54,070 bases of DNA from Candidatus Thorarchaeota archaeon (GTDB taxonomy: Archaea; Asgardarchaeota; Thorarchaeia; Thorarchaeales; Thorarchaeaceae): assembly GCA_016840825.1 (NCBI GenBank), contig JAEORN010000122.1, positions 1-54,070 of the forward strand, in the 5' to 3' direction. Position numbers and translations under genes: made by a program. The notes beneath the pieces were generated by a model that did not search any database, was not told the origin of the DNA, and worked only from the letters and a program-made list of their open reading frames with translations. Shown piece after piece: positions 27,025 through 35,795 of the stretch (position 1 is its first letter; every line of letters begins with the position of its first letter).

Positions 27025-27046
27025 CTATCGCACTCTAATGTGATAG
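27025..27046 (-). promoter_or_regulatory. Imperfect dyad upstream of the Nudix gene
   Basis: CTATCGCA and TGTGATAG (27025-27032 and 27039-27046) match in seven of eight pairs with a six-base spacer. It lies directly before the start codon, where it could be an operator if the message is leaderless. No convincing TATA box is visible, so confidence is low. Confidence 0.3.
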
Positions 27047-27122
27047 CAGAAAAATCCTTTGAACAATAACATCCTGATTTTCAATGAAGATATCTAGTAG
27101 TTTTATGCCCAACTACTGTTTG

Positions 27123-28229
27123 CTATCTTCTTCTTCGATAGAAGAATAGAACTAGAAGTACCAAAATCGGTACACCCAAACCCAATCCGACAAAAGCATA
27201 AGTCAAGACTGAGGATTCGGAGTTCGTTTCGTTGAAGAAGTCCTTCATGATGAATGTTCTGTCCTGAATCTGGGAATAGAAAGAGTGATTGGCAGACAGT
27301 GTATCAATCTTCGCGCACTCATCCTCCAGATTGAGAATCACAGTTTCATCAAAGTTGTGGAGATAATTGAGATAGATATTTAGATTCACTGGGTCATAGA
27401 TTGTGCTATACAGTGTCTGGATATCGTTGAATATACCCTTCTCGAAATGAGTTGCATCGAGAATATCTTGGCATGCATCTACTGTCAACTCATCTTCGCT
27501 GCCTATCTCCTCCAACATAGAAACCGCTGTATCATATCTCCAACATGGGTAATCAAAATAATGACTGCTTGGATCTGCTCTGTTGAAATTTGTAGAAACG
27601 AGGTAGCTCTCATCTTCTTTGCCAATGAATTTTATCTCCCCATCAGCAGCAGTAACAACTACTCCTTCTCCTGTAGCATCTACATAATTCCACTGGCCAT
27701 TCCATGGCGAATATGATACTGTATGGTTCTCATACCATTTGATTACATCCTCTACAGTTCGACAATGCCAGAGAACATCCCAATGTGCATTCATCGGATT
27801 CCAATCCGAATCACTTGTATCAAGAATTTGATCAGGGATGGAGTTCGCATCAAAACATAGTCCTTGATCATTCATTCCACCTTGTGGGCAATAGAAGTTT
27901 TGATTATTCTGACTGACAATCGAGCCCACAACCATTAGACCGTAGATTGCAATTGTATCGTTAAAGCCAGGTAGATTTCTGAAATTCGGTATCTCTTGCC
28001 TTGGAACAAAAGAGATGAAGGATGTTTCAGGCGCAAAACGATAATCTTCATTATTTCCAAATAACACCTTCTCTCCCTTTGCTATACTGAATATAGTGCA
28101 GTAGTAAGAGTGCGTCCCAGGTCCCACTTGGACATTGACGAATGTACGATATGAGAATGGTGCAATCACAGAGAGTAGGGTGACAAACAACAGAGAAATT
28201 CCAACGGTCTTCGAAGTATGAGGTTTCAT
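27123..28229 (-). CDS. Surface-anchored Ntn-type amide hydrolase (C45/choloylglycine-like)
   Basis: 368 residues with an N-terminal signal segment (about 9-28), an extracellular domain, and a C-terminal membrane helix ending in RRRR. After the signal comes HSYYCTIFS with Cys44 as the likely nucleophile, then GNNEDYRF and GMNDQGLCFD, which match the Cys, Asn/Asp-Arg and GMNxxGL motifs of linear amide C-N hydrolases (penicillin V acylase, bile salt hydrolase and acyltransferase relatives). Such enzymes need the Cys at the mature N-terminus, so cleavage before Cys44 is expected. It starts the run of hydrolase genes to 35.7 kb. The substrate is unknown, perhaps an N-acyl amino acid or peptide outside the cell. 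Confidence 0.82.
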   Translation of the reverse strand: MKPHTSKTVGISLLFVTLLSVIAPFSYRTFVNVQVGPGTHSYYCTIFSIAKGEKVLFGNNEDYRFAPETSFISFVPRQEIPNFRNLPGFNDTIAIYGLMVVGSIVSQNNQNFYCPQGGMNDQGLCFDANSIPDQILDTSDSDWNPMNAHWDVLWHCRTVEDVIKWYENHTVSYSPWNGQWNYVDATGEGVVVTAADGEIKFIGKEDESYLVSTNFNRADPSSHYFDYPCWRYDTAVSMLEEIGSEDELTVDACQDILDATHFEKGIFNDIQTLYSTIYDPVNLNIYLNYLHNFDETVILNLEDECAKIDTLSANHSFYSQIQDRTFIMKDFFNETNSESSVLTYAFVGLGLGVPILVLLVLFFYRRRR

Positions 28230-28497
28230 TGTTCATGATTCCGAGAGTAAGTTATCTTAAAGTTAAATCGTCTGAGATTTCTAATCACTTCCTATATATT
28301 AATGAATTCTTAGTCCGCAAGGTGATGTCCAAAAATGTGCATAGTCATTTCTCAGTTTCCATAGTGAATAGAATCGGAAAAGGAAGGAAGAATGTTCCTA
28401 TGGATAATTCGTGTGCTAATTCATCCAATCATTTTCGATATAGTTATTATACTCAATTCAACTGAATCATGGAAAGAGAGTTGAGAAGGTTCGCATA
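28230..28497. other. Divergent promoter region, no clear gene
   Basis: A 268-base AT-rich gap between the divergent Ntn-hydrolase and amidohydrolase genes. It holds a TATA-like CCTATATATTA at 28289-28300 that could work in either direction. A short frame starting at 28324 (47 codons, AAGGTG directly before its ATG) is open but unlike a known protein and is not called a gene. Confidence 0.4.
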
Positions 28498-29940
28498 ATG
28501 CCACGTAGTAGCATACAACTAATTGCCATAATTGCTGCCTTACTTTTGTTGGGATCTATGTTCTATCTTGCTCTTCCCATTATCTGGACTCCAGTAGATG
28601 CTTCTCAACCAGATATCATCATCTACAATGGTGATATAATTACTATGGAGGATTCTATTGTTCAAGTTGAAGCTGTAGCTATCAGAAACGGAACGATTGT
28701 TGCAGTAGGAAGTGAAACTGAGATTCTAGCTATGGTTGGATCTAACACCAGTATTATGGATCTGGATGGAAGGACACTCCTGCCAGGTTTCATTGACTCC
28801 CATACTCATGATATGGGTGATCGAAACTTGACAAATCAAACCACCCCCAAGGAAGTAATTGAGCATCTTCTCAGCTCTGGATGGACAAGCATCTCTGAGC
28901 TCTTCGTGAATCAAGATCGACTCGATAATTTGCGAGCGTTGGATCAAGAAGGTGAGCTTCGAATCCGAGTCAATGCATATCTTCCGTTAAGCTGGCAATT
29001 TGAGAGATTTGGGGATTGGTACAAAGCATATGAACCTGGTCAGGTATTCAGCTCAAAGCTGAGGATTGGCGGTGTTAAGATTTTCATGGACGGCTCATAT
29101 GTATATCCCATTCACTTTTTTAATCAAACAGAATTGGAGCAGCTCGTTCAAGAGGCTCATGATGCTGGTTTTCAAATAGCTGTACATAGCATTGTGGATA
29201 ATTCTACGGATGTCGTTTTGGATGCATTCGAATCAGTATTAGGAAGCGAATCAAATGATCTTTATCGTCATCGTATCGAGCATCTCATTCTGCTTCGAGA
29301 TGACCAAATACAAAGAATGAGTGATTTAGGAATTTTAGCCTCAATTCAAATGTCTTGGTTCACATCTGATTGGAGAGATGCTGGATCATTTCCACTATTG
29401 GACTCCTATCCTCATCTTGTGGCACGATGGTATGACCTCCTTGATGCAGGAGTACCTTGCATTGGAAGCACAGACTATCCATGGAATCAACCAGATGTAA
29501 GGTCTGCACCTAAAGTCCTTTCCTTTGCTGTAACGCGAGTTGGTACACTAGGATACACTCCGACCTCTTGGATGCTGGATCAACGCCTTAGTGTGGAGCA
29601 AGCACTTCACCTTTTGACGATTGATGCGGCTTATGGCACATTTCAGGAGGATATCAAAGGTAGTATCAAAGTTGGCAAACTAGCAGATTTGGTGGTCCTT
29701 TCAGATAATCCTTTGACTATTCCAACAAGCAGCATAGCAGACTTGGATGTGGAACTGACTATGATTGGAGGTGTCATTGAATACTCCTCTCCTGACTTCA
29801 TGTTCATGAATTCGACTGTTTCTAGATTGGTGTATGGTAGAACCGAGATGTCTGTTTCATATCTAACGGGAGAATCATTGATGGTAGGAGTAGTACCTCT
29901 GAACTTTGAGATGCGATTTGACAGTGAGGATTTGATCTAA
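28498..29940 (+). CDS. Membrane-anchored YtcJ-like amidohydrolase
   Basis: 480 residues. An N-terminal membrane anchor (about 5-28) precedes an amidohydrolase-3 domain: DIIIYNGDIITM, DLDGRTLLPGFIDSHTHD with the HxH metal site, VKIFMDGSYV, HSIVDNSTD, RHRIEHLI, and GSTDYPW near the final Asp. The C-terminal strand region (GSIKVGKLADLVVLSDNP) closes the barrel edge. Compared with the cytosolic paralogue at 44823-46382 it lacks roughly 100 residues after the HxH motif, the part that usually covers the active site. It would act outside the cell on an amide or cyclic amide; the substrate is not known. It shares a bidirectional terminator with the convergent hydrolase. Confidence 0.83.
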   Translation: MPRSSIQLIAIIAALLLLGSMFYLALPIIWTPVDASQPDIIIYNGDIITMEDSIVQVEAVAIRNGTIVAVGSETEILAMVGSNTSIMDLDGRTLLPGFIDSHTHDMGDRNLTNQTTPKEVIEHLLSSGWTSISELFVNQDRLDNLRALDQEGELRIRVNAYLPLSWQFERFGDWYKAYEPGQVFSSKLRIGGVKIFMDGSYVYPIHFFNQTELEQLVQEAHDAGFQIAVHSIVDNSTDVVLDAFESVLGSESNDLYRHRIEHLILLRDDQIQRMSDLGILASIQMSWFTSDWRDAGSFPLLDSYPHLVARWYDLLDAGVPCIGSTDYPWNQPDVRSAPKVLSFAVTRVGTLGYTPTSWMLDQRLSVEQALHLLTIDAAYGTFQEDIKGSIKVGKLADLVVLSDNPLTIPTSSIADLDVELTMIGGVIEYSSPDFMFMNSTVSRLVYGRTEMSVSYLTGESLMVGVVPLNFEMRFDSEDLI

Positions 29941-29978
29941 CATGCACTGTTCTTACTTCAGCTGTTGAGATTATCATC

Positions 29979-30014
29979 AAAAAGAGAAAAAGCGGAAGGA
30001 ACCCAGTTCCTTCC
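29979..30014. terminator. Hairpin terminator shared by convergent genes
   Basis: GGAAGGAAC (29994-30002) pairs perfectly with GTTCCTTCC (30006-30014) around CCA. On the minus strand, 9 bases after the stop of the alpha/beta hydrolase gene, it is followed by GCTTTTTCTCTTTTT. On the plus strand it is followed by TTTT. It probably ends both the amidohydrolase and the hydrolase transcripts. Confidence 0.75.
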
Positions 30015-30022
30015 TTTTGGAT

Positions 30023-31849
30023 TTAGATCAGCATACCTGCTGTCATAATCCAAACGACCAATAACGTTGCCATTATTGAGCCCAGGTAAATTCTTCCAGT
30101 CTGTTGATAGAATACCGTCATCAGGAAGAATATCCCTGCAAAGATCGGCAGATATGCCATCAGAAAGATTCCATAGAGCCCCATGTTTAGGATTGGCCCA
30201 GTACCCAAGAGGAACATTGGCAGATAGTTCACTAGAATCAGTATCAGTAGTACAGACTCCATTGCAATGACGATCTTGATCCACCAAATCAGCAATGTCT
30301 TTAATGGTGATCCATATTCTGGTTGGCGAATCATACCATAGGCAAACACTCCACCATTGATGATGAAGAATGGGAAGACCGGAATGATGTTCGCGAGGAA
30401 TTGTATGAATTTGTCAGGTGTGAATCCCTTAAAGACAGGCCACATATACCTCAACTCAATATTCCAGAAGAACTGGGTTGATACAGCCACTAAGTAGATG
30501 TACACGAATAGAACAATTGATAACAAGATTGTTCGAAAGATCACTTCCCAACTCTCGCTATCTCTAATCGACTTGAACCTACCAACGTCATCATATGTTA
30601 TCGCATCTTCTCCTTGAGATTTCTTCTTGAACCACGATCTGAAAAAGATGTAGGCAATCAATGCATTGACCAAGAACCATACAAGAAGGCCGTTCCCTGT
30701 GACCAAGAGGAATACTGGTAGGAACGATGCAAGGATTGCACCTCCATATAATCCGAGCATTGGTAGAAATAGAAATGTAACTCCTCCAATAATCGCATTG
30801 AGTAAAGCGAATATCCACCATTGCTTTCCTTCAGTTGGTACTTTCTGAGGAAGTGGTCTTACAATCTTGCTGAAGTACGGAATTTCCAAGAGAATGCTGG
30901 CAAGTGGGATTAATGATAGGAAAGCAACGATAAGTGCAAATAGCGTCGCTCCTTCTCTAATCATGTATGTTTGGGTTTCAATCCCTGAGATTTCCCACGC
31001 TGCTGATTCCGAATATCCTGCCAGGGCTTGGAGCATCCATGCAGTAGTTTCTGCTACTCCCTTTTGGTTCCAGGTTGCCCCGGGATGCGTGCATGGGCAC
31101 TGTGCATATCGATGAGCTGAGCCATCTCCGAAATTGCCATAGGTGTGATCAACTTGAGCAGCCTCTGGCCCTGATAGTCCCTCATTCTGAGCAATCATCT
31201 CCAGACTATCTGCAAGGAAATCAGATCTCGCTTGTGTAGTAAAGAGTTCCTCATAGAATGACCACACAGCGAGATAGTTATTCATATAGCTATGAGTTGT
31301 CAAATTATAGGGGCCATCAGCTTGAATTGCAATAGCTCTGTGATCGGGGTTCAATGCAGCAATAGCACTAGCTGTACCTGCACCCATGGAATGACCAACG
31401 AGTCCTATCTGAGTGGCATCAACGAACGAGAGTGTCTTTAGCCATTGATAGGCAGCATTTCCACCAAGAGTCGACGCCTCAGATCCTGATAGAGCTCCCA
31501 AGAAATCAATTACACGATCTGAATCTCCATGACTGAGCTCATCTAGTGCAAGGGCCACGATACCTCTTTTAGCTAATTCAAGAGCTGCAGGTCCTTCTGT
31601 ATCCTTGTCATTATTCATACCATGAAGTAACAAGACCGCTGGTGCTGGATCATCTTCTGTAGCCGATAGCGGTCGATATAGCTTACCTGTAACAGCTAAT
31701 CCATTTTCGTCAACTATTCTGATGTAATCTGCATCGATTGAACCGAAATTGGTTTGAATCGAGAAACCAACAAATGCAGATGAGCCAATCAGAACTAGAC
31801 AAAGGAGCCAGAGTTGTTTCTTCCTATCTAATCCCTTTATCCTTTGCAT
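30023..31849 (-). CDS. Alpha/beta hydrolase fused to a polytopic membrane domain
   Basis: 608 residues. A signal-anchor (about 11-31) is followed by an alpha/beta hydrolase domain with the oxyanion segment LLLHGMNND and nucleophile S154 in VGHSMGAG; DHTYGNFGDGSAHR is a possible His region. After about residue 300 come eight or so membrane helices with short loops. The hydrolase half should face outside, with the membrane part behind it. Dienelactone-hydrolase-like sequences show this type of fold, but fusion to such a large membrane region is unusual. AGGAGAAG lies upstream of the ATG. The substrate is unknown; a lipid, ester or peptide at the membrane is likely. Confidence 0.82.
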   Translation of the reverse strand: MQRIKGLDRKKQLWLLCLVLIGSSAFVGFSIQTNFGSIDADYIRIVDENGLAVTGKLYRPLSATEDDPAPAVLLLHGMNNDKDTEGPAALELAKRGIVALALDELSHGDSDRVIDFLGALSGSEASTLGGNAAYQWLKTLSFVDATQIGLVGHSMGAGTASAIAALNPDHRAIAIQADGPYNLTTHSYMNNYLAVWSFYEELFTTQARSDFLADSLEMIAQNEGLSGPEAAQVDHTYGNFGDGSAHRYAQCPCTHPGATWNQKGVAETTAWMLQALAGYSESAAWEISGIETQTYMIREGATLFALIVAFLSLIPLASILLEIPYFSKIVRPLPQKVPTEGKQWWIFALLNAIIGGVTFLFLPMLGLYGGAILASFLPVFLLVTGNGLLVWFLVNALIAYIFFRSWFKKKSQGEDAITYDDVGRFKSIRDSESWEVIFRTILLSIVLFVYIYLVAVSTQFFWNIELRYMWPVFKGFTPDKFIQFLANIIPVFPFFIINGGVFAYGMIRQPEYGSPLKTLLIWWIKIVIAMESVLLILILVNYLPMFLLGTGPILNMGLYGIFLMAYLPIFAGIFFLMTVFYQQTGRIYLGSIMATLLVVWIMTAGMLI

Positions 31850-31928
31850 AATTCTCTTCTCCTATATCGAGTATTCCAAACGAAATCATACATATTGCAA
31901 TCTACGAGAATAATCTTCCGATTGATCT

Positions 31929-32699
31929 CTAGCTATCCATCCAGAAATAAGTATGATACACTTCAGGGTTCGTGAATCCAAGTTTCTTAGCTAGTTTTGC
32001 TGAAGGCGGATTGTCAGCATCCCAATGGGGAGTTAGGTCTTCCTGAAGGCTATGCCTAATCAACTGTGCTGCTGATATCATCGCAAGTCCTCTCTTCTGG
32101 TATTCTGGATCAGTTTCGATATGAATCTCGAAGTTTCCATCTTCAATTGGAGTAGCCGCTAAAGCTAATGATACTATACGCTCACCATCCATGAGGCAAT
32201 ATCCGAAGTTCGTCTTCATGAAGTCATTCAAGTCTGGAAATAGCAGGGTGATGATTCCCTTAGCTTGATCTGAGATATTATTGATAGTCGTATCATTCAG
32301 TATCTCTAGATGCGTTCCTTGAGGAATCCGCTCAAGAATGCGATCCATGCGTTCAATCGTCAAGCTCTCTGAAGAGAATTTTGTCCTCTCTCTTGACTTG
32401 AGTTTCTCTCCCCAGTATTCCTTAAGAGTATTTGACCATCTTCCATCGGGTACAAACAATAGGAATCTTTGAGGAACTCTGCTGAATAGTTCAGTTACTG
32501 CTGGATGCTTTTCTTCTCCTGCGAAAAAGATGAGAAATTTGTAAACCAACATTGCCACCTTCGGATTCTCTCTGTCATCAACGTACACAGTACCTAGTCC
32601 TTGTTTGAGGATTGATTTTGAAATCAACTGGAGGTATCGATTAGCTTCAAAAAAAGAAATCAGGTCTTGTTGGCTTTCTCCTTGTATTTCGACAATCAT
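31929..32699 (-). CDS. GNAT-type N-acetyltransferase
   Basis: About 256 residues. The C-terminal half has the GNAT acetyl-CoA binding layout: IVSLALAATP, then IHIETDPEYQKRGLAMISAA with the Q/RxxGxA loop, and a final LAKKLGF. The N-terminal half is a separate, poorly conserved domain. The frame opens at TTG 32711, but ATG 32699 with GGGATG upstream is the better start. The acceptor is unknown. It is flanked on both sides by hydrolase genes on the same strand. Confidence 0.8.
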   Translation of the reverse strand: MIVEIQGESQQDLISFFEANRYLQLISKSILKQGLGTVYVDDRENPKVAMLVYKFLIFFAGEEKHPAVTELFSRVPQRFLLFVPDGRWSNTLKEYWGEKLKSRERTKFSSESLTIERMDRILERIPQGTHLEILNDTTINNISDQAKGIITLLFPDLNDFMKTNFGYCLMDGERIVSLALAATPIEDGNFEIHIETDPEYQKRGLAMISAAQLIRHSLQEDLTPHWDADNPPSAKLAKKLGFTNPEVYHTYFWMDS

Positions 32700-32747
32700 G
32701 ATGCATCCCAATACCCCGCTGTTTTTAAGGACACTATATGAATTAGA

Positions 32748-33206
32748 TTACTCTAGCAATATCCGCCATACATCTTCGATATCTAACGACTGATATGATA
32801 AAGAGGTAAGGCAAACACCAAGGGTTGAATAGATTGTAATTAGTATTGAAGATATCAAAATGCTTGCATATATTGAAGCTTCACCAAAAAGAAAGAATGA
32901 AGATGCATATGTTGTGAATGTGATACCAAGGTATGCAATTAAGATCGTAATTAGTATCGAATATGCTAATCGATGTAATACCTTACCTATTGGATTCGAT
33001 TTGTCTGCAATACTAATAATCATGAATGTCTCTCCGATGACAAGGAAAAGACCAAGTAAAACAAGAAATGCAGTTATTGATTGAATCAGTAGATTTCCAG
33101 AGGAACTAAGCAACAAAAATAGAATGGTTAAGGAAAACACTAAGCTACTGATAATTGCATATCCTCTTTGAAAGGAGATATTCTCCGTTATTCTTTGTAA
33201 TAACAT
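32748..33206 (-). CDS. Small four-helix membrane protein
   Basis: About 152 residues with four clear hydrophobic helices and Ser-rich turns; I recognise no family. The frame begins at TTG 33215, but ATG 33206 has GGAGGT eight bases upstream, and that site lies inside the last codons of the preceding esterase gene. Stop and start nearly overlap, so the two are translationally coupled and probably work at the same membrane. Confidence 0.75.
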   Translation of the reverse strand: MLLQRITENISFQRGYAIISSLVFSLTILFLLLSSSGNLLIQSITAFLVLLGLFLVIGETFMIISIADKSNPIGKVLHRLAYSILITILIAYLGITFTTYASSFFLFGEASIYASILISSILITIYSTLGVCLTSLSYQSLDIEDVWRILLE

Positions 33207-33211
33207 TTGAA

Positions 33212-34513
33212 TCAACCTCCAAGTAGCTCTAATGCTATGAAGCGCTCCGCGTAATAGGTTGATATTTGTCCTGCGAATCCACTGAAATCATAGTCAAAAC
33301 CATGTCCTGCATTTGGTATCGTTATGAGTAAACATTCCTTTCCCAAACTAGTCGCGAGATCATAGAATCCCAATCCTTGGATTGAATATGTCGCAAGACC
33401 ATCCTTGCTTCCATGGAGAATCATGATTGGTGGTACAACCGTACTGTTTGAGATTAGATGAACAGCGAATAGTTTCTTGTATTGTTCTTCAATAGGTAGA
33501 TTTCCTTCGACAAAAGGATCGAAGAGACCTGCTTCATCACGAGTGATATTGGTTACCGGATAGAGCCAGATTCCGCCTTTGATGATCATACTCGATGAGA
33601 AGTTACCTGCAAATAGTGGGTTCTTATATCCCAGAGTGACCAACGATGCAAGGTTGCCACCTGCTGACCTACCAATGACGAAAACGTTGTCAATATCCGC
33701 TCTGTATCTAGTGTTATTGAGCTCCAACATTTTGGTAAAGTAACCCACGTTCTCAATTTGATCTTGGATGTTATAGCTCCTATTGTAGTCTGGCAAGAGT
33801 CCTCCGCCCATCGCAGAAAATGTTGAGAAAGGACCGAAGTCACCATCGGGCAGAGTTGAGAGGTCAAAGAGACCGTACTGTAAATCGAAGACGACGAATC
33901 CCTTCGACGCAAAATAATGATTGAAGAGTGGAATGTTCATGGGTCCTTTATTTCCAAGCACCCATGCACCTCCGTGAATTGTGATGATAACTGGGAACGG
34001 TCCCTCGCCTACTGGACAATACCAATCGAAGAAAAACGTGTCATAGCCATTGAAGAGATACGGTATATCATAATCAACGGAATACTTCGTTTCATCAATC
34101 GAGATTCCATTTAGGTCATCATAGAGTGAGTAAGGAACCATCCTCATATCAGATGTATCAAGGTTATCATAGAGTGATCCATAGACACTATGCATCTGGT
34201 TCTCAGCTTCAGCGATGCCAAACGGAAGAGTTGCAAAAGGCAATGTAGTTCCAATGAAGATGAAGGTGCAAATGCCAACTACAAGAAACATCTCTTTTTG
34301 CTTTCTTAATAGAGAGAATCTAATAACAATAAAGCCGCTTATGAGAACTAGAATGAAGAGCATCGGTGCAATACTTGGATAGAACATAGTCAAAAGCCAT
34401 CCAGCGGTTGTTGAATCCATGAAAAGATAGAGGATGGTCACAATCGTGAATGAACCTAGACAAAGGTAACATAATGTCAGTAATATGTACCTAAGTAGAA
34501 ATAGTCGATTCAT
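33212..34513 (-). CDS. Membrane-anchored BD-FAE-type esterase/lipase
   Basis: About 433 residues. The frame opens at 34570, but the ATG at 34513 (MNRLFLLRYILL) has GGTGTGAT upstream and starts the first membrane helix. Three N-terminal membrane helices precede an alpha/beta hydrolase domain with the HGGAW oxyanion motif (about residues 180-184) and nucleophile in IGRSAGGNLA (about 283). The Asp is probably in MILHGSKDGLA and the His in NAGHGFDY. The HGGA/GxSxGG set is typical of HSL and BD-FAE esterases. It is translationally coupled to a small membrane protein. It would act on an ester at the outer face; the substrate is unknown. Confidence 0.85.
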   Translation of the reverse strand: MNRLFLLRYILLTLCYLCLGSFTIVTILYLFMDSTTAGWLLTMFYPSIAPMLFILVLISGFIVIRFSLLRKQKEMFLVVGICTFIFIGTTLPFATLPFGIAEAENQMHSVYGSLYDNLDTSDMRMVPYSLYDDLNGISIDETKYSVDYDIPYLFNGYDTFFFDWYCPVGEGPFPVIITIHGGAWVLGNKGPMNIPLFNHYFASKGFVVFDLQYGLFDLSTLPDGDFGPFSTFSAMGGGLLPDYNRSYNIQDQIENVGYFTKMLELNNTRYRADIDNVFVIGRSAGGNLASLVTLGYKNPLFAGNFSSSMIIKGGIWLYPVTNITRDEAGLFDPFVEGNLPIEEQYKKLFAVHLISNSTVVPPIMILHGSKDGLATYSIQGLGFYDLATSLGKECLLITIPNAGHGFDYDFSGFAGQISTYYAERFIALELLGG

Positions 34514-34703
34514 ATCTATCACACCAAGAAACGAAATCTCCTCTGCTATCTGTTGGATATAAATGCTCATTAATCTGAGTGAGTGGATTCACAGTCTTTG
34601 TCGCGTGAATTGCACTTATCGGATGATGATACATTTTCCACAATCAAGCTGCATCTGCTTCGTTCTCCCATTCATATATGATTCTAGTGATGGCTAGAGG
34701 ATC

Positions 34704-35690
34704 CTATTCTCCATTCATGACATCTCTGATCACACTCGATAGGGGCTCTACGTCCTCTGGATCGTAGTTTGAGAAGATTATCACAGTGAATCCTAGTTTG
34801 GAGAATTTCAGGTAGAGCGCAGTTAGTCCAGGTGCACCACCTGCAAGATAAATTGCTCTTGGTGATGTATTGGGATCTGCATCAATCGGTCGAAGGATCA
34901 TTTGGCTATGTGCTTCGTCAAGCAATTTTGCCTGAGCTATTGCTCTATCAAACTTTAACCAATCATGTAGTGTGGAATGTCCTCCTCCTGCAGAGCTCCC
35001 TCTGGTACCAATTATGAAGTAGTTATTCCGCCGTTCAGTGGGATGCAAGCTGCAATCTGGCATATGTCTGGTATAGCCAGTCGCAAGGTTTGGGATTGGT
35101 TTGTCCAATTCGTAGTGGTCAGTATGCATCATTCCAAGCGGTTGATAGATGTGCTCTCTTACATAGTCATAATAATCCTGTCCGCTGATCTCTTCTATTA
35201 TCTTTCCTAGTACAACATATCCAGCGTTACTGTACATCTCACTTGTGCCTGGTTCAAACTGTAGTGGATCTTCTTTGAAGAGCTCAACAAAATCATCTAG
35301 TTTGCGAAGTTTCCCTATTGACTGTTCGAATCTGTCATTGAAGTAGTCACCCATCCCGGATCTGAGTGCAATGAGATGCCTAATTGTCACCTTACTTAAT
35401 ATCTCTTCGTTAAATCCAGTAAGGTATGCTCCGATTGGCCTATCCAAATCGAGCTTTCCAGCTTGGAGCAATTGAAGAATTGCAGTCTTCGTAATGAGCT
35501 TATTCAAGGATCCCAAATTAAATATCGTGTCAATCGTATTTGGCACATTGAATCTTTTCTCTGCAAGACCATAAGCTTGCTCGAATACTATATCACTCTC
35601 ATCAGCCACAAGTACCGCTCCAGAGAACTTATCCTCATCAACCAAGTTCTCGATTAGTCGCTTCAGTCGTGCTATCCTTTCATCTGCCAT
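34704..35690 (-). CDS. Beta-lactamase-like serine hydrolase (class C/PBP fold)
   Basis: A 328-residue protein with the class C and PBP4-type set: SxxK as S61-L-N-K64, YSN at 153-155, and a third motif region near GGHSTLHDW in place of the usual KTG. No signal peptide or anchor is seen, so it looks cytosolic, unlike the neighbouring hydrolases. Archaea lack peptidoglycan, so an esterase or peptidase role is more likely than cell-wall work. The frame opens at GTG 35699; ATG 35690 is preferred with GGAG eight bases upstream. A perfect inverted repeat lies at its promoter, next to a divergent ArsR-type regulator. Confidence 0.87.
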   Translation of the reverse strand: MADERIARLKRLIENLVDEDKFSGAVLVADESDIVFEQAYGLAEKRFNVPNTIDTIFNLGSLNKLITKTAILQLLQAGKLDLDRPIGAYLTGFNEEILSKVTIRHLIALRSGMGDYFNDRFEQSIGKLRKLDDFVELFKEDPLQFEPGTSEMYSNAGYVVLGKIIEEISGQDYYDYVREHIYQPLGMMHTDHYELDKPIPNLATGYTRHMPDCSLHPTERRNNYFIIGTRGSSAGGGHSTLHDWLKFDRAIAQAKLLDEAHSQMILRPIDADPNTSPRAIYLAGGAPGLTALYLKFSKLGFTVIIFSNYDPEDVEPLSSVIRDVMNGE

Positions 35691-35714
35691 ATAGAACACT
35701 CCGATATCATGATA

Positions 35715-35740
35715 ATATTTCGATTTTATCGAAATATATT
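35715..35740 (-). promoter_or_regulatory. Perfect 10-3-10 operator at serine-hydrolase promoter
   Basis: Arms ATATTTCGAT (35715-35724) and ATCGAAATAT (35728-35737) are exact complements around TTT. On the minus strand a TATA-like AATATATTTC (about 35731-35740) overlaps the upstream edge, so a bound protein would block RNA polymerase loading for the serine hydrolase. The divergent ArsR-type regulator starts 59 bases away and is the obvious candidate ligand. This is seen as sequence; function is inferred. Confidence 0.6.
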
Positions 35741-35795
35741 GACACCATCGAACTTAAAAGGTCTCTTCCTGAAGCATTAAGCTGAGGTATGAAGG

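Noticed and set aside
28324..28465. Possible 47-codon gene in the divergent gap
   Set aside because: A TATA box and an AAGGTG sit near its ATG, but the protein looks random and the region is better explained as promoter DNA.
29958..30287. Short frame overlapping the end of the alpha/beta hydrolase gene
   Set aside because: It lies in another frame of the membrane domain and has no independent signals.
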